12,500 bases of DNA, taken from Endotrypanum monterogeii (taxonomy: Eukaryota > Euglenozoa > Kinetoplastea > Trypanosomatida > Trypanosomatidae). Every line of letters starts with the position of its first letter. Within the stretch, counting starts at the first letter, position 1. Shown one piece after another: positions 1-6,977 of this stretch. The notes beneath the pieces are model-generated. The model saw nothing but the letters and a program-made list of their open reading frames with translations. It was not told where the DNA came from and searched no databases. Location: positions 188,283-200,782 of the forward strand of contig CM007343.1 in assembly GCA_000333855.2 (NCBI GenBank), read 5' to 3'. The position numbers and the translations under genes are program-made.

Positions 1-826
1 TTGTGTGGGCTAGTAAAGCTAATCGGAAGAAGCTGTCTTCAGATAACAGGCTCAGCATTGGGTCGATGCGTGTATATCGCACCACACGATGGGCGTCTGT
101 GAACCTGGGCACTGGCAGAGGCGGTGGTAGTGGTGAATTGCGACGGTATGTAGGTTCATGATATATTGCATATATATATATATATATATATATGCACGTT
201 GCTCCACAAATGAAAAACAAAAGGATAACTCGCTAGATATTCTGAAGTTCCTGTCTTCTTTTTCATATCTTCTCCCCCTCCCAGCAGCCCCCTTCATAAG
301 TGCCTCCCTTTCCCCGCCGCCACTCGAGTGCTTCTGTCTTGGATGCAGGCTGCCACTGGGAGGGAGGGGGCCGGTTACGGAGCGAAGGACATGTCACTAC
401 GGTACAAGACAAGGATCTATGCGTCAAGCTTGGAAATAGTAATGGCGCACTAGCACGATGCAGTGGTGCACACGTGTGTGTCCGCGGCCATAGCTACGCG
501 TGAGCCATAACGAGCATGCTGAACATGACCCATCGTGGCATCCCCCTCTCAAAGAAACCGTGAATAAATGTTGTCGTTTTTCTCACAACTACGCAAGTGG
601 AATCTCAGCCCCCTGCCTGTGTGATCCTCGCTGCGCCCTTCGCCCACTCACTGAAATATGCAACATTTCTTCCTCCACTCCCCCCTGTGAGATCTGTTGC
701 CTACGCACTCCTGTGCGTGCACGAGTGTTCCTCTTTAGCAAGGAGCGCTCGCACTCGCCCATGCACATCACTGGCGAGCACTAAGTCATAGTACACACCA
801 ACCGCGGTCTCTCACCCTTCCGATAT
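1..826. other. Non-coding left flank, probable intergenic/UTR sequence
   Basis: No convincing gene is visible here on either strand. The open frames are short, mostly begin at GTG rather than ATG, overlap one another, and show no recognisable domain. The stretch holds a (TA)n microsatellite, a pyrimidine-rich segment at about 255-330, and a second pyrimidine-rich segment at about 660-690 in C/T-rich sequence. This is the usual texture of trypanosomatid intergenic DNA, where pyrimidine tracts direct trans-splicing of the downstream gene and polyadenylation of the upstream one. It could contain the 3' UTR of a gene lying left of the window. Confidence 0.6.
171..193. repeat. (TA)n dinucleotide microsatellite
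   Basis: A perfect alternating TA run of 23 bases, in the non-coding left flank. A second run of nearly the same length lies at 4864-4888. Such runs are common in kinetoplastid intergenic DNA. Confidence 0.95.
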
Positions 827-828
827 AG
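808..828 (+). promoter_or_regulatory. Candidate trans-splice acceptor for the oxidoreductase gene
   Basis: A pyrimidine-rich stretch (about 808-821) is followed by the AG at 827-828. No ATG occurs between this AG and the ATG at 949, so a transcript spliced here would start translation at 949 with a 5' UTR of about 120 bases. The tract is short and weaker than those before the other genes. The assignment rests on the general trypanosomatid rule (pyrimidine tract, then first AG) and not on any transcript data. Confidence 0.4.
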
Positions 829-894
829 CCGAGAACAACAGTGAAAAGATCACTACCGCCACCACACATATCAAAACAAACCGTTTAGGAAAAC

Positions 895-934
895 TTACAC
901 ATATACATACACATACACATATACATATACATAC
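895..934. repeat. (ACATAC/ACATAT)n microsatellite in the 5' UTR
   Basis: An imperfect tandem of ACATAC and ACATAT hexamers ends about 15 bases before the ATG at 949. It lies between the candidate splice acceptor and the start codon, so it is probably part of the mRNA leader of the oxidoreductase gene. Confidence 0.85.
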
Positions 935-948
935 AGCCAAGGCAACTG

Positions 949-2340
949 ATGCGCAAGGAACCATTACGAGTTGGCTTTCTTGGTGCGTCCAAGGTTGCGA
1001 TGAAAGCATCGTTGGCCATCCACCGCGCGGGCCACCGAGTGACCTTCATCGGGTGCCGAGATGCGGACAGAGGTTGGGAGCTCGCTGAGCGTCTTCGAAA
1101 AGACATAGAGGCCGATGCCGAAACAAAAGAGTCAGGTGCAGTCATACACCAGCCGTTCGTGGCACCAAGCGTCGGTTCGTATATGGATGTAGTACGTTCA
1201 GACAGGGTGGACCTGGTGTATATTTCACTGCCCACCTCAAAACGGTCAGCATGGATTCGACTGTGTGCAGATTACGGTAAGCACGTCGTTAGCGAAAAGC
1301 CAGCCGCCAGCTCAGCCGCTGAACTAGTAGAGTGCCTGCAACGAATGGCTGAAAATCGTCTCCTTTTTATGGACGGCACTGCCCTCTCCCATAGTCAGCG
1401 ACTGCAAGATGTGCGCAGTGCGGTTGCCCAACTACGTGGACCGGTACACATCAACGCGCACATGTCCTTCCCAGCGTCTCCAACTTTCATGGCGAATGAC
1501 ATCCGCATGCAACCACTCCTGGAGCCGCATGGGGCGCTGGGCGACTTGGGTTGGTACTGCATTCGCTGGATTCTGCATATCGTTGACTTTGCGCTACCAA
1601 CAGGTGTGACAGGTCGGGTGACGGAGTGCGATGCGTTGGGCGAGCAGAAGGTTGGCAACGACCCCCAAACGGATACAGCCACCGACGCCAGCTCAGCCGG
1701 CGCACCAGCGACGACAGCTTCGTCGTTGCCGCGGAAAACGCAAAATAGGCCGGCGCCGGCTGCCATCACCGGATTCGAAGGGGATCTGGAGTTCACTCTC
1801 CCGACACTGAAGCCGAACAATGTCGTACCGACAACTGAAACTGAAACTGAAACGACGGCGACGGTAACGGCCTCCTTCCGATGCAGCTTTCACGAGTGTC
1901 ACGACCAAACAGTAGAAATCTTCTGCCGCGATGGCACCGTGGTTGTGCACGGCGCCATCAACCCGACAGCGGAAGATCGACCGCGTTTTGAGGTGCTGCG
2001 TCACACAGTTGCGGCAGCTCCAGCAACAGCAACGCGGGAAGAAACCAGCCCGGTGGGTATCGCCAAGGTGTTTCAAACCCATGAGCACTTGGAGGAAGAG
2101 AGGAACGACGTCGTGTACTCTACGGCGGAAACGAGCGGCGCGCAGCAGATGGTTCAGCTATGGCGCGACGTTGAAAGCAGTGTGATGCGGCTTGGCAAAA
2201 GTGAGCCGCTCATTGCCAGTGCCGATCATGCGAAAAAGTGGTCCATGTTTGCGTATCTGACGCAGGTGGTGATGGACCGCACGCTCGAGGCTGCAAGCCA
2301 GCACGCACTAGCTCCAACCGCCCCATCCACAGACACATGA
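949..2340 (+). CDS. Gfo/Idh/MocA-family NAD(P)-dependent oxidoreductase
   Basis: A 463-residue protein with the two-part layout of the Gfo/Idh/MocA dehydrogenases. Residues 7-15 (RVGFLGASK) are the first strand and glycine turn of an N-terminal Rossmann fold that should bind NAD(P). Residues 88-96 (DLVYISLPT) and 110-118 (GKHVVSEKP) are the family's hallmark segments, and K117 of the EKP motif is the expected catalytic lysine. Residues 195-205 (GALGDLGWYCI) match the conserved GALGDxGWY turn that opens the C-terminal alpha/beta substrate domain. From memory this is closest to the plant At4g09670-type proteins, whose substrate is unknown; the dihydrodiol dehydrogenase group is a more distant relative. 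Plant-type members are about 360 residues. The excess here lies in low-complexity Ala/Thr/Ser-rich insertions at about 228-275 and 354-372, plus a TETETET stretch from an ACTGAA hexamer repeat at about 1834-1851. No signal peptide is seen, so it is probably cytosolic. The substrate cannot be predicted. The start is the first ATG after the candidate splice acceptor. Confidence 0.9.
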   Translation: MRKEPLRVGFLGASKVAMKASLAIHRAGHRVTFIGCRDADRGWELAERLRKDIEADAETKESGAVIHQPFVAPSVGSYMDVVRSDRVDLVYISLPTSKRSAWIRLCADYGKHVVSEKPAASSAAELVECLQRMAENRLLFMDGTALSHSQRLQDVRSAVAQLRGPVHINAHMSFPASPTFMANDIRMQPLLEPHGALGDLGWYCIRWILHIVDFALPTGVTGRVTECDALGEQKVGNDPQTDTATDASSAGAPATTASSLPRKTQNRPAPAAITGFEGDLEFTLPTLKPNNVVPTTETETETTATVTASFRCSFHECHDQTVEIFCRDGTVVVHGAINPTAEDRPRFEVLRHTVAAAPATATREETSPVGIAKVFQTHEHLEEERNDVVYSTAETSGAQQMVQLWRDVESSVMRLGKSEPLIASADHAKKWSMFAYLTQVVMDRTLEAASQHALAPTAPSTDT

Positions 2341-2499
2341 GGGCCACGGGCGACCGCGCGCACCCCGTGTATGCCTCAAAGCCGTTGCCGAGACTGAATC
2401 CCATATATTTGCCTCAATCAAAAATGAACCCAGCTCCACTTTACGAGGCTCGCTGCTGGCGCGCCTTCTTCACGACGCGCCGCCACCACACCGGATAAC

Positions 2500-2791
2500 C
2501 AAATGACTTGCAACCGCCACCCGCTAGGGCCCCCTCCTCGCCGCGGGCCACCATGCCCCCCGGCTGGCGGGGGCCCTGGGCGGGGGGGCAAAAAAAGAAA
2601 AAAAAACGGCGTGGCCCCGGGCGAAGCAGGGCGCCCCACAGAAGAAGAAAAAGCGCCGCCCGGCCGGGGGCCAAACCCCACCGCCGACCACGACACAAAC
2701 GACCCCCCCCCCCCCAAAGCACAAGGAAAACGCCAGCCCCCCAACCACACCGGCCGCCACCACCCGAGCCGGACCCCCGACGCGCCGACAA
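2500..2791. other. Low-complexity, T-depleted GC-rich block
   Basis: This block is made almost only of C, G and A. From 2613 to 2791 (179 bases) there is no T at all on the + strand, and from 2578 to 2791 there is a single T, at 2612. It holds G- and C-runs, A-runs broken by single G residues (2590-2606), and a C13 run at 2703-2715. Because every stop codon contains T on one strand and the complement contains A, all six frames are automatically open inside the T-free core, so the long frames seen here are not evidence of genes. It lies directly before the 5' end of the decayed oxidoreductase. It may be a real degenerate repeat or poor-quality or gap-filled assembly. Confidence 0.75.
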
Positions 2792-3785
2792 TAGCCCTGG
2801 CCGCTATAAAAGATGCGCGCGACCTCGGCAGGCGGTCGGCCTACGAAACGCGAGAAAGGCTTCATCGATGAATGCACCCCCAGCCCTGAAATCGGCGATG
2901 ACCGGAAGCCTTGGCCAGCCACGCACGACGACGTTGTGTACATCCCTTCACCTGTAACCACTAGGCATAACTGGGCCATGCACTTCACCTGGAGCAACAA
3001 GTACTCTATTAGTGAAAGCCCCCCTGCGTCTACACCAAAGCAGGTGCAGTGGTGGCTAGCAGCTCCCCACGCAGATGATCTCCTGTACATCGATGGAATC
3101 ATATTCTCCCATGGACCGCATCCAAAGAAGGTTGCTGAGTGTCTCCCCGAAATAGGTGGTCTTCGTCGTATGAAATCCACATTCTCCTTTCACATCACAC
3201 GGTAAAGGCGTTCCACTGATATCCTTAGCAGTTCAGATCTGGTGTCGCTTGGTGCATTCGGTGACCTTGGCTAGTATTCCATTTACTCATTCCTCCACAT
3301 GATGAACTTCACACTTCCCATCACGGTAGCTGGACGCATAATCAATAAGCTGCCTAACGAGTTTATTTACTTCTTTGGAGGCGAGATAACTTCCTCTGGC
3401 TTCTACCCGGGGAGATCGGACACGCATCTTTCCACTGTAGCTGTTTGGGCGTCTTCAAAGAAACACTTATCGTTTCAACAAGGAGGAGCGTCTGGTTACA
3501 AAGCACTTAGCCAATCCTCTCAGGTAACCTGGAGAACCGAACTCCCATATTATGGAATCCTCGAGTACTGGCCCAATCCTGAACACAGACGTTACGTTTG
3601 AGCAGACAGTAACAACTGTTGAGGTTCCTGAAGAAACGGGAGACGTGAAGGAAGCAATGATATGGTGCCATCTCCGTGACTCTCTAAATAAAGACCAAAG
3701 CGCTCGACTAACAGCTGAGAGGGACACCGTGTATGAATGAGGTTGACCATCCTGGATGACAACCTCCATCGCTGCTGCTTCAACA
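2775..3785 (+). pseudogene. Decayed second Gfo/Idh/MocA-family oxidoreductase
   Basis: Translation in shifting frames gives pieces that follow the oxidoreductase family from end to end. Frame 2 (from 2813) holds DDVVYIPSP, which matches DLVYISLPT in the intact gene at 949. It continues with a segment that lines up with the GKHVVSEKP region, then LLYIDGIIFSH against LLFMDGTALSH. After an in-frame TAA (3203-3205) the same frame gives GAFGDLG, a TAG (3272-3274), then YSI. The TAG sits exactly where the intact gene has Trp in GALGDLGWYCI. Near 3421 the match moves to frame 1 (ASFHCSCLG against ASFRCSFHE) and hits a TAG at 3508-3510. It then moves to frame 3 (3552-3740, VPEETGDVKEAMIWCHLRDS) and perhaps back to frame 2 after 3737. 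The catalytic lysine of EKP is Ser (ESP, codon 3017-3019). It lacks the low-complexity inserts of the upstream gene and is near the canonical family length. Both ends are approximate. The first Rossmann strand is not clearly seen and may be lost in the T-free block. Confidence 0.8.
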
Positions 3786-4971
3786 GAGTCCGTTCACGTG
3801 CCACTGGAGCAACTCTTTTGTCTCCGAGTGAAAATGTGAGACGGCTTACGCATGCTGTGTGGATGTCGAAAAGTTTTACAAGAAGCAGACATATGCATCG
3901 TAAACTTTGCATTTGTCTTTCTGAATAGTTGATGATGATCATGTACACGTACACGAGCCCCCCAACTTCTTTTAATTCGTTTTTTATAGATCTGTCAAGT
4001 GAATTCAAAGAATGTTGACACATCAAAGATTTATGCGAGGCCTACCCTAGCCTACTTTCTTTGTAGATGATATGAGCACCTGTTAAATCCCATACCTCTG
4101 GGTACGTGTTCACTTCACATTCTTGCTTTTGTATGATAATGCTGGTCACGTAAGGTGTTGTGCTGAGATGCTACTCAAGGAAGCTTGCTCATGAAAAGGG
4201 TCTTGTAATATGGTTGCGAAGTCGATGGCGATATACCGTGATGTCTCTAGTCGCTCATTCACGAAGTGACCTTTTTGATATTGTCAGAATTCAGACAGAA
4301 ACTTGATGGCATGGTTGATTTACTGGCTGGGCTGATGGTGACCTTACAGTCTGACTGTAGTCTACTACTACTACTGCCTTGCTTCGCTTTCTTTCTATCA
4401 GTCTTGTTGGTGAAAGGAAAATCATCCGTCTTGCAACGCTTCGTCAATTTGTCGACGCAGACCCTTTAATGTTGCTTACCCATCAGGGAAACTGAAACTC
4501 TCAACCTCCTACACCCACGAAGCTTACGGTGTTCTTGGTGCGTCTTGTAGTCGCGGTGTACGAAATAGAGTAAATCACACTATGTTGTTTCAGAGGACCA
4601 AAAGCTGTGCATCGAGGAAAACAAATGACGTCTCAATCACCTTTTTGTGTGTATATCTTTAAGACCTGGAGTCAACTCGCTTTTTTTCCATTTTGCTGTT
4701 AATGGAAAAGAAGATGGTAAAAAAAAAAAAAGGTATTGTTCTCGACTGTCTCACACTTCTTTTTAGGAGGTGAAGGTATAGCTTCCCGTAAAATCTATAC
4801 TCTGAGTGCTAGGTCAGTAGTTGGTGGCGCCCACTTTGCTTGTGCCTTCGATAGTACGACAGTTATATATATATATATATATATATATCTATATGGCTCC
4901 TCGTTTTCCCCTCTTTTGCATCTCTTCTTTTTTCTAATATGGCGCTCGTGGCTGTACTCGTCTTCATGTGA
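3786..4971. other. Long gene-free stretch
   Basis: No frame here reaches a length or composition that suggests a gene, and I recognise no protein remnant on either strand. The sequence is more AT-rich than the coding regions. It contains an A13 run at 4719-4731, a (TA)n run, and a pyrimidine-rich segment at about 4894-4935. It is probably decayed sequence plus the 5' flank of the gene at 5062. Degenerate retroposons of the SIDER/DIRE type are common in such gaps in Leishmania relatives, but I could not identify one here. Confidence 0.6.
4864..4888. repeat. (TA)n dinucleotide microsatellite
   Basis: A perfect alternating TA run of 25 bases, just before the long pyrimidine-rich segment that precedes the gene at 5062. 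Confidence 0.95.
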
Positions 4972-4973
4972 AG
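4894..4973 (+). promoter_or_regulatory. Candidate trans-splice acceptor region for the gene at 5062
   Basis: A strong pyrimidine-rich segment (about 4894-4935, including TTCTTTTTTCT) is followed by its first AG at 4972-4973. No ATG lies between that AG and the ATG at 5062, which gives a leader of about 90 bases. A second possible acceptor is the AG at 5053-5054 after CTTCGTTTTCTTCCACGC, which would leave a leader of only a few bases. Either choice supports the same start codon. Confidence 0.5.
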
Positions 4974-5061
4974 CAGTAGCCATCCTCGCTAAGGCTGTAC
5001 TCTCATTCATTGTGGCTTATCTACGCTACCAGGCCTTCGTTTTCTTCCACGCAGGAGTGTG

Positions 5062-6165
5062 ATGAACGGGCTCGCGTCATCTGCAACACGGCCGGCGGTG
5101 GAGCTCGCTGTATCAGATAGTGGCCTCAACAGCAGTATTCTGCGAACACCACTCCCATCCACGGGAACCACATTATTTCTTCGTGAAGAAGGCAATCCCA
5201 CCTTTGTTTCTGTACATCATCAATCAAGTGTGACACTCCGTGATTTGGCCGAGGAGTTCAACATTAGCAGTGTTCTCGAGTGCGACGCCCGCGGAAACGT
5301 TCAGCCACGTGCTGTGGCTTTTGACTCCCCATCAGACGTTTTACACAGTGGCCGGCATTACATTGCACGGCGAGACGCACGGGCTGAGGCTGGAAACAGC
5401 TATGTTACCTTCCGTGGGAAGATTCTTGTCAAGGAGTACGAGCTAGAGCATCCCACCCCACCGGCAAGCCACACCATAAACAAGGTGACAATAAAAGGTG
5501 GTTGTGTAGATAATACTTCCCTCGCAAACAAAAATAATTCTACTGCAGTAACTACTCCCTTTCCCCAAAGGCCTGGTGCGCAGCGGGACATGGAGATTAC
5601 AGAGGAAAGCTATGATACCAGTGGGCTTGCCGCGCGCACACCTGCTCCACAGCAAGATCGTAAGGAAGAGGAGACATCAACCATCTCACGAGCATTGGCT
5701 TTGCCATCTGACCGCAAACGTTCGAGAGAAGACATTAGAATGTCGGGAACAGCCAACGCTGCGGTTGGCGAAGATAACCAGCAGCATTTCCAGCGACAAT
5801 GTATGGACGAATCACGGCTTCCCTCCACTATTTTTCCTGACAAGGAGAGTCTTGCACAGAATCATACAAATGTTGCTTGCGCAGTCTCGATGCTGCAAGT
5901 AAAACCAATAAACATGCAGGGCAACCTGGGAACTGCAAAGGCAGATAGACCGATTGATGAACCAGTTCAGCGTGTGTTGCGTTTCATTCCCTTCTCAGAG
6001 ACTTCTTCGGATGGTAAGGAAACGTATGTGACTCTGGATGATCTCCAGAGACTCTGTCAGGATGTTGATACCCAAGAGGAGGCGTTTCAGAAGAGACACA
6101 AAGTGGCCACAGACATCTTGGAGAGTGCGAGGCGAGTCCTTTTTACCACTGACGAGGTGAATTAA
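5062..6165 (+). CDS. Hypothetical protein, 367 residues, ubiquitin-fold-like N-terminus
   Basis: I do not recognise this protein. The frame stays open for 1.1 kb and has an ATG start that is the first ATG after a good pyrimidine tract and AG. An in-frame GTG just before it (5059) is not used, as nuclear genes of this kind start at ATG. Residues about 36-104 look like a compact domain: a strand (TTLFLREEG), a second strand (FVSVHHQ), a helix (VTLRDLAEEFNI), a strand (VQPRAVAF), a short SPSDVLHSG turn, and HYIARRD. This order resembles ubiquitin-fold modules such as the doublecortin type, but that is only a pattern impression. A short strand-rich piece (YVTFRGKILVKEYEL) follows at 114-128. Residues about 130-300 are polar, probably disordered, and carry a basic patch (DRKRSRED, 217-224) that might be a nuclear signal. 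Residues about 324-360 look helical (VTLDDLQRLCQDVDTQEEAF onward) and could form a short coiled coil. No catalytic motif, signal peptide or membrane segment is seen. Confidence 0.85.
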   Translation: MNGLASSATRPAVELAVSDSGLNSSILRTPLPSTGTTLFLREEGNPTFVSVHHQSSVTLRDLAEEFNISSVLECDARGNVQPRAVAFDSPSDVLHSGRHYIARRDARAEAGNSYVTFRGKILVKEYELEHPTPPASHTINKVTIKGGCVDNTSLANKNNSTAVTTPFPQRPGAQRDMEITEESYDTSGLAARTPAPQQDRKEEETSTISRALALPSDRKRSREDIRMSGTANAAVGEDNQQHFQRQCMDESRLPSTIFPDKESLAQNHTNVACAVSMLQVKPINMQGNLGTAKADRPIDEPVQRVLRFIPFSETSSDGKETYVTLDDLQRLCQDVDTQEEAFQKRHKVATDILESARRVLFTTDEVN

Positions 6166-6858
6166 AACACTGGAGGCACATACGCTTCTCCTCGAAATGG
6201 CTTGGAGGTCTCTGTTATTTTACTGCTCTACGTTTCTCAGCTGGCGAGGGTGTGTTATGCCTAAGTGACGGGGCATTTTTTCTGTTGACCCACGGCTGTC
6301 GCTCTCGGTAGTTGCGTGACTCTACCGCAGCAATTTCGATAGATTTGGCCCTATTGGAGGCCCTGCGCACCTAGACTATGTTTATCATTATTATTATTAT
6401 TGCAGCTTTAACCAAAGGAGTGCCCGTGCATATCACAGTGGCGTTGTGGTTCCAGCACGAGTACTCACTTGTGTTCCTCTTCATGCGAGATAGACGAAAC
6501 AAGAAGCAAAACTATCCCACAAATTAGAGAGAGTCTTACCCTTTCGAACATCTTTTTTTCTCACTTTCAGCTTCGAAAAAAAAACTTTTTCGATACAGAG
6601 ATACTATGCGTGGATGGAAGTTAGAGTGCTTGGCCTCACTGTGCATCCCGCGGAGGCAGTGTTGGGCTTGTGCTAGTCATTGTAAGGTGTTATGAATGTT
6701 GCAACACGACAAGGGATTGTAACATTCCATTTGTGGTTTCCTCTAGAGATATCTCTTTCCCCTTGTACCTTCTTGACCTTCCTTGTGATTCAATGCGCTC
6801 TTTGTGGGTCAGGGTTTCTCAGAGCACCCATCAAGTACCCAGAATCAATAGGGTCAGG
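6166..6858. other. Intergenic region, probable 3' UTR and 5' flank
   Basis: No supported gene. The stretch has an (ATT)5 run at 6387-6401, and T- and A-runs around 6550-6587. A 90-codon ATG frame at 6692-6964 crosses the downstream splice acceptor and has no recognisable content, so it is not called. The region presumably carries the 3' UTR of the gene ending at 6165. Confidence 0.6.
6387..6401. repeat. (ATT)5 trinucleotide run
   Basis: Five perfect ATT units in the probable 3' UTR of the gene ending at 6165. Short and common in such DNA. Confidence 0.85.
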
Positions 6859-6892
6859 CTCTATCTCGTCTCCTTCTCCTTTCTACACGAAG
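6859..6892 (+). promoter_or_regulatory. Candidate trans-splice acceptor for the gene at 6978
   Basis: A nearly pure pyrimidine tract (6859-6885, containing CTCCTTCTCCTTTCT) is followed by ACACGA and the first AG at 6891-6892. The first ATG after it is at 6978, giving a leader of about 85 bases. This is one of the clearest acceptor signals in the window and is the reason for choosing 6978 as the start. Confidence 0.6.
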
Positions 6893-6977
6893 GGCTGGTC
6901 ACTATCACGGGCTGCAGGGTGCATATTTGAGGGCGTGTTGCACAAAAATCACGCGAGTGCGTGACTTGAGTACACTG

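Noticed and set aside
1395..2088. Antisense frames within the oxidoreductase gene (1395-1820 -, 1693-2088 -) and similar shadows in the PARN gene (10419-11063 -)
   Set aside because: They arise from GC-rich codon use of the sense gene and have no domain or splice signals of their own.
2418..3180. Long Pro/Arg/Gly-rich open frames on both strands (2418-2750 -, 2441-2791 -, 2503-2871 +, 2508-2957 +, 2524-3180 -)
   Set aside because: The T-free core cannot hold a stop codon on either strand, so all six frames are open there by composition alone. The minus frame reaching 3180 also runs antisense to the decayed oxidoreductase.
3203..3274. Stop-codon reassignment, with the second oxidoreductase as a working gene
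   Set aside because: Some trypanosomatids recode stops, but the four intact genes here need no recoding and end at normal stops. The second copy also needs frameshifts and has lost the catalytic lysine.
3592..4026. A 144-codon frame on the - strand
   Set aside because: It overlaps the 3' part of the decayed oxidoreductase in antisense, and I see no recognisable domain.
3786..4971. A retroposon remnant (SIDER, DIRE or RHS type) in the gene-free gap
   Set aside because: I could not recognise any element end, poly(A) tail with target-site duplication, or reverse transcriptase motif. An A13 run alone is not enough.
6692..6964. A 90-codon ATG frame before the 617-residue protein
   Set aside because: It crosses the strong splice acceptor at 6891-6892 and has no recognisable content.
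6927..6977. N-terminal extension of the 617-residue protein from TTG at 6927, and of the 367-residue protein from GTG at 5059
   Set aside because: Nuclear genes of this type start at ATG, and 6978 and 5062 are the first ATGs after good splice acceptors.
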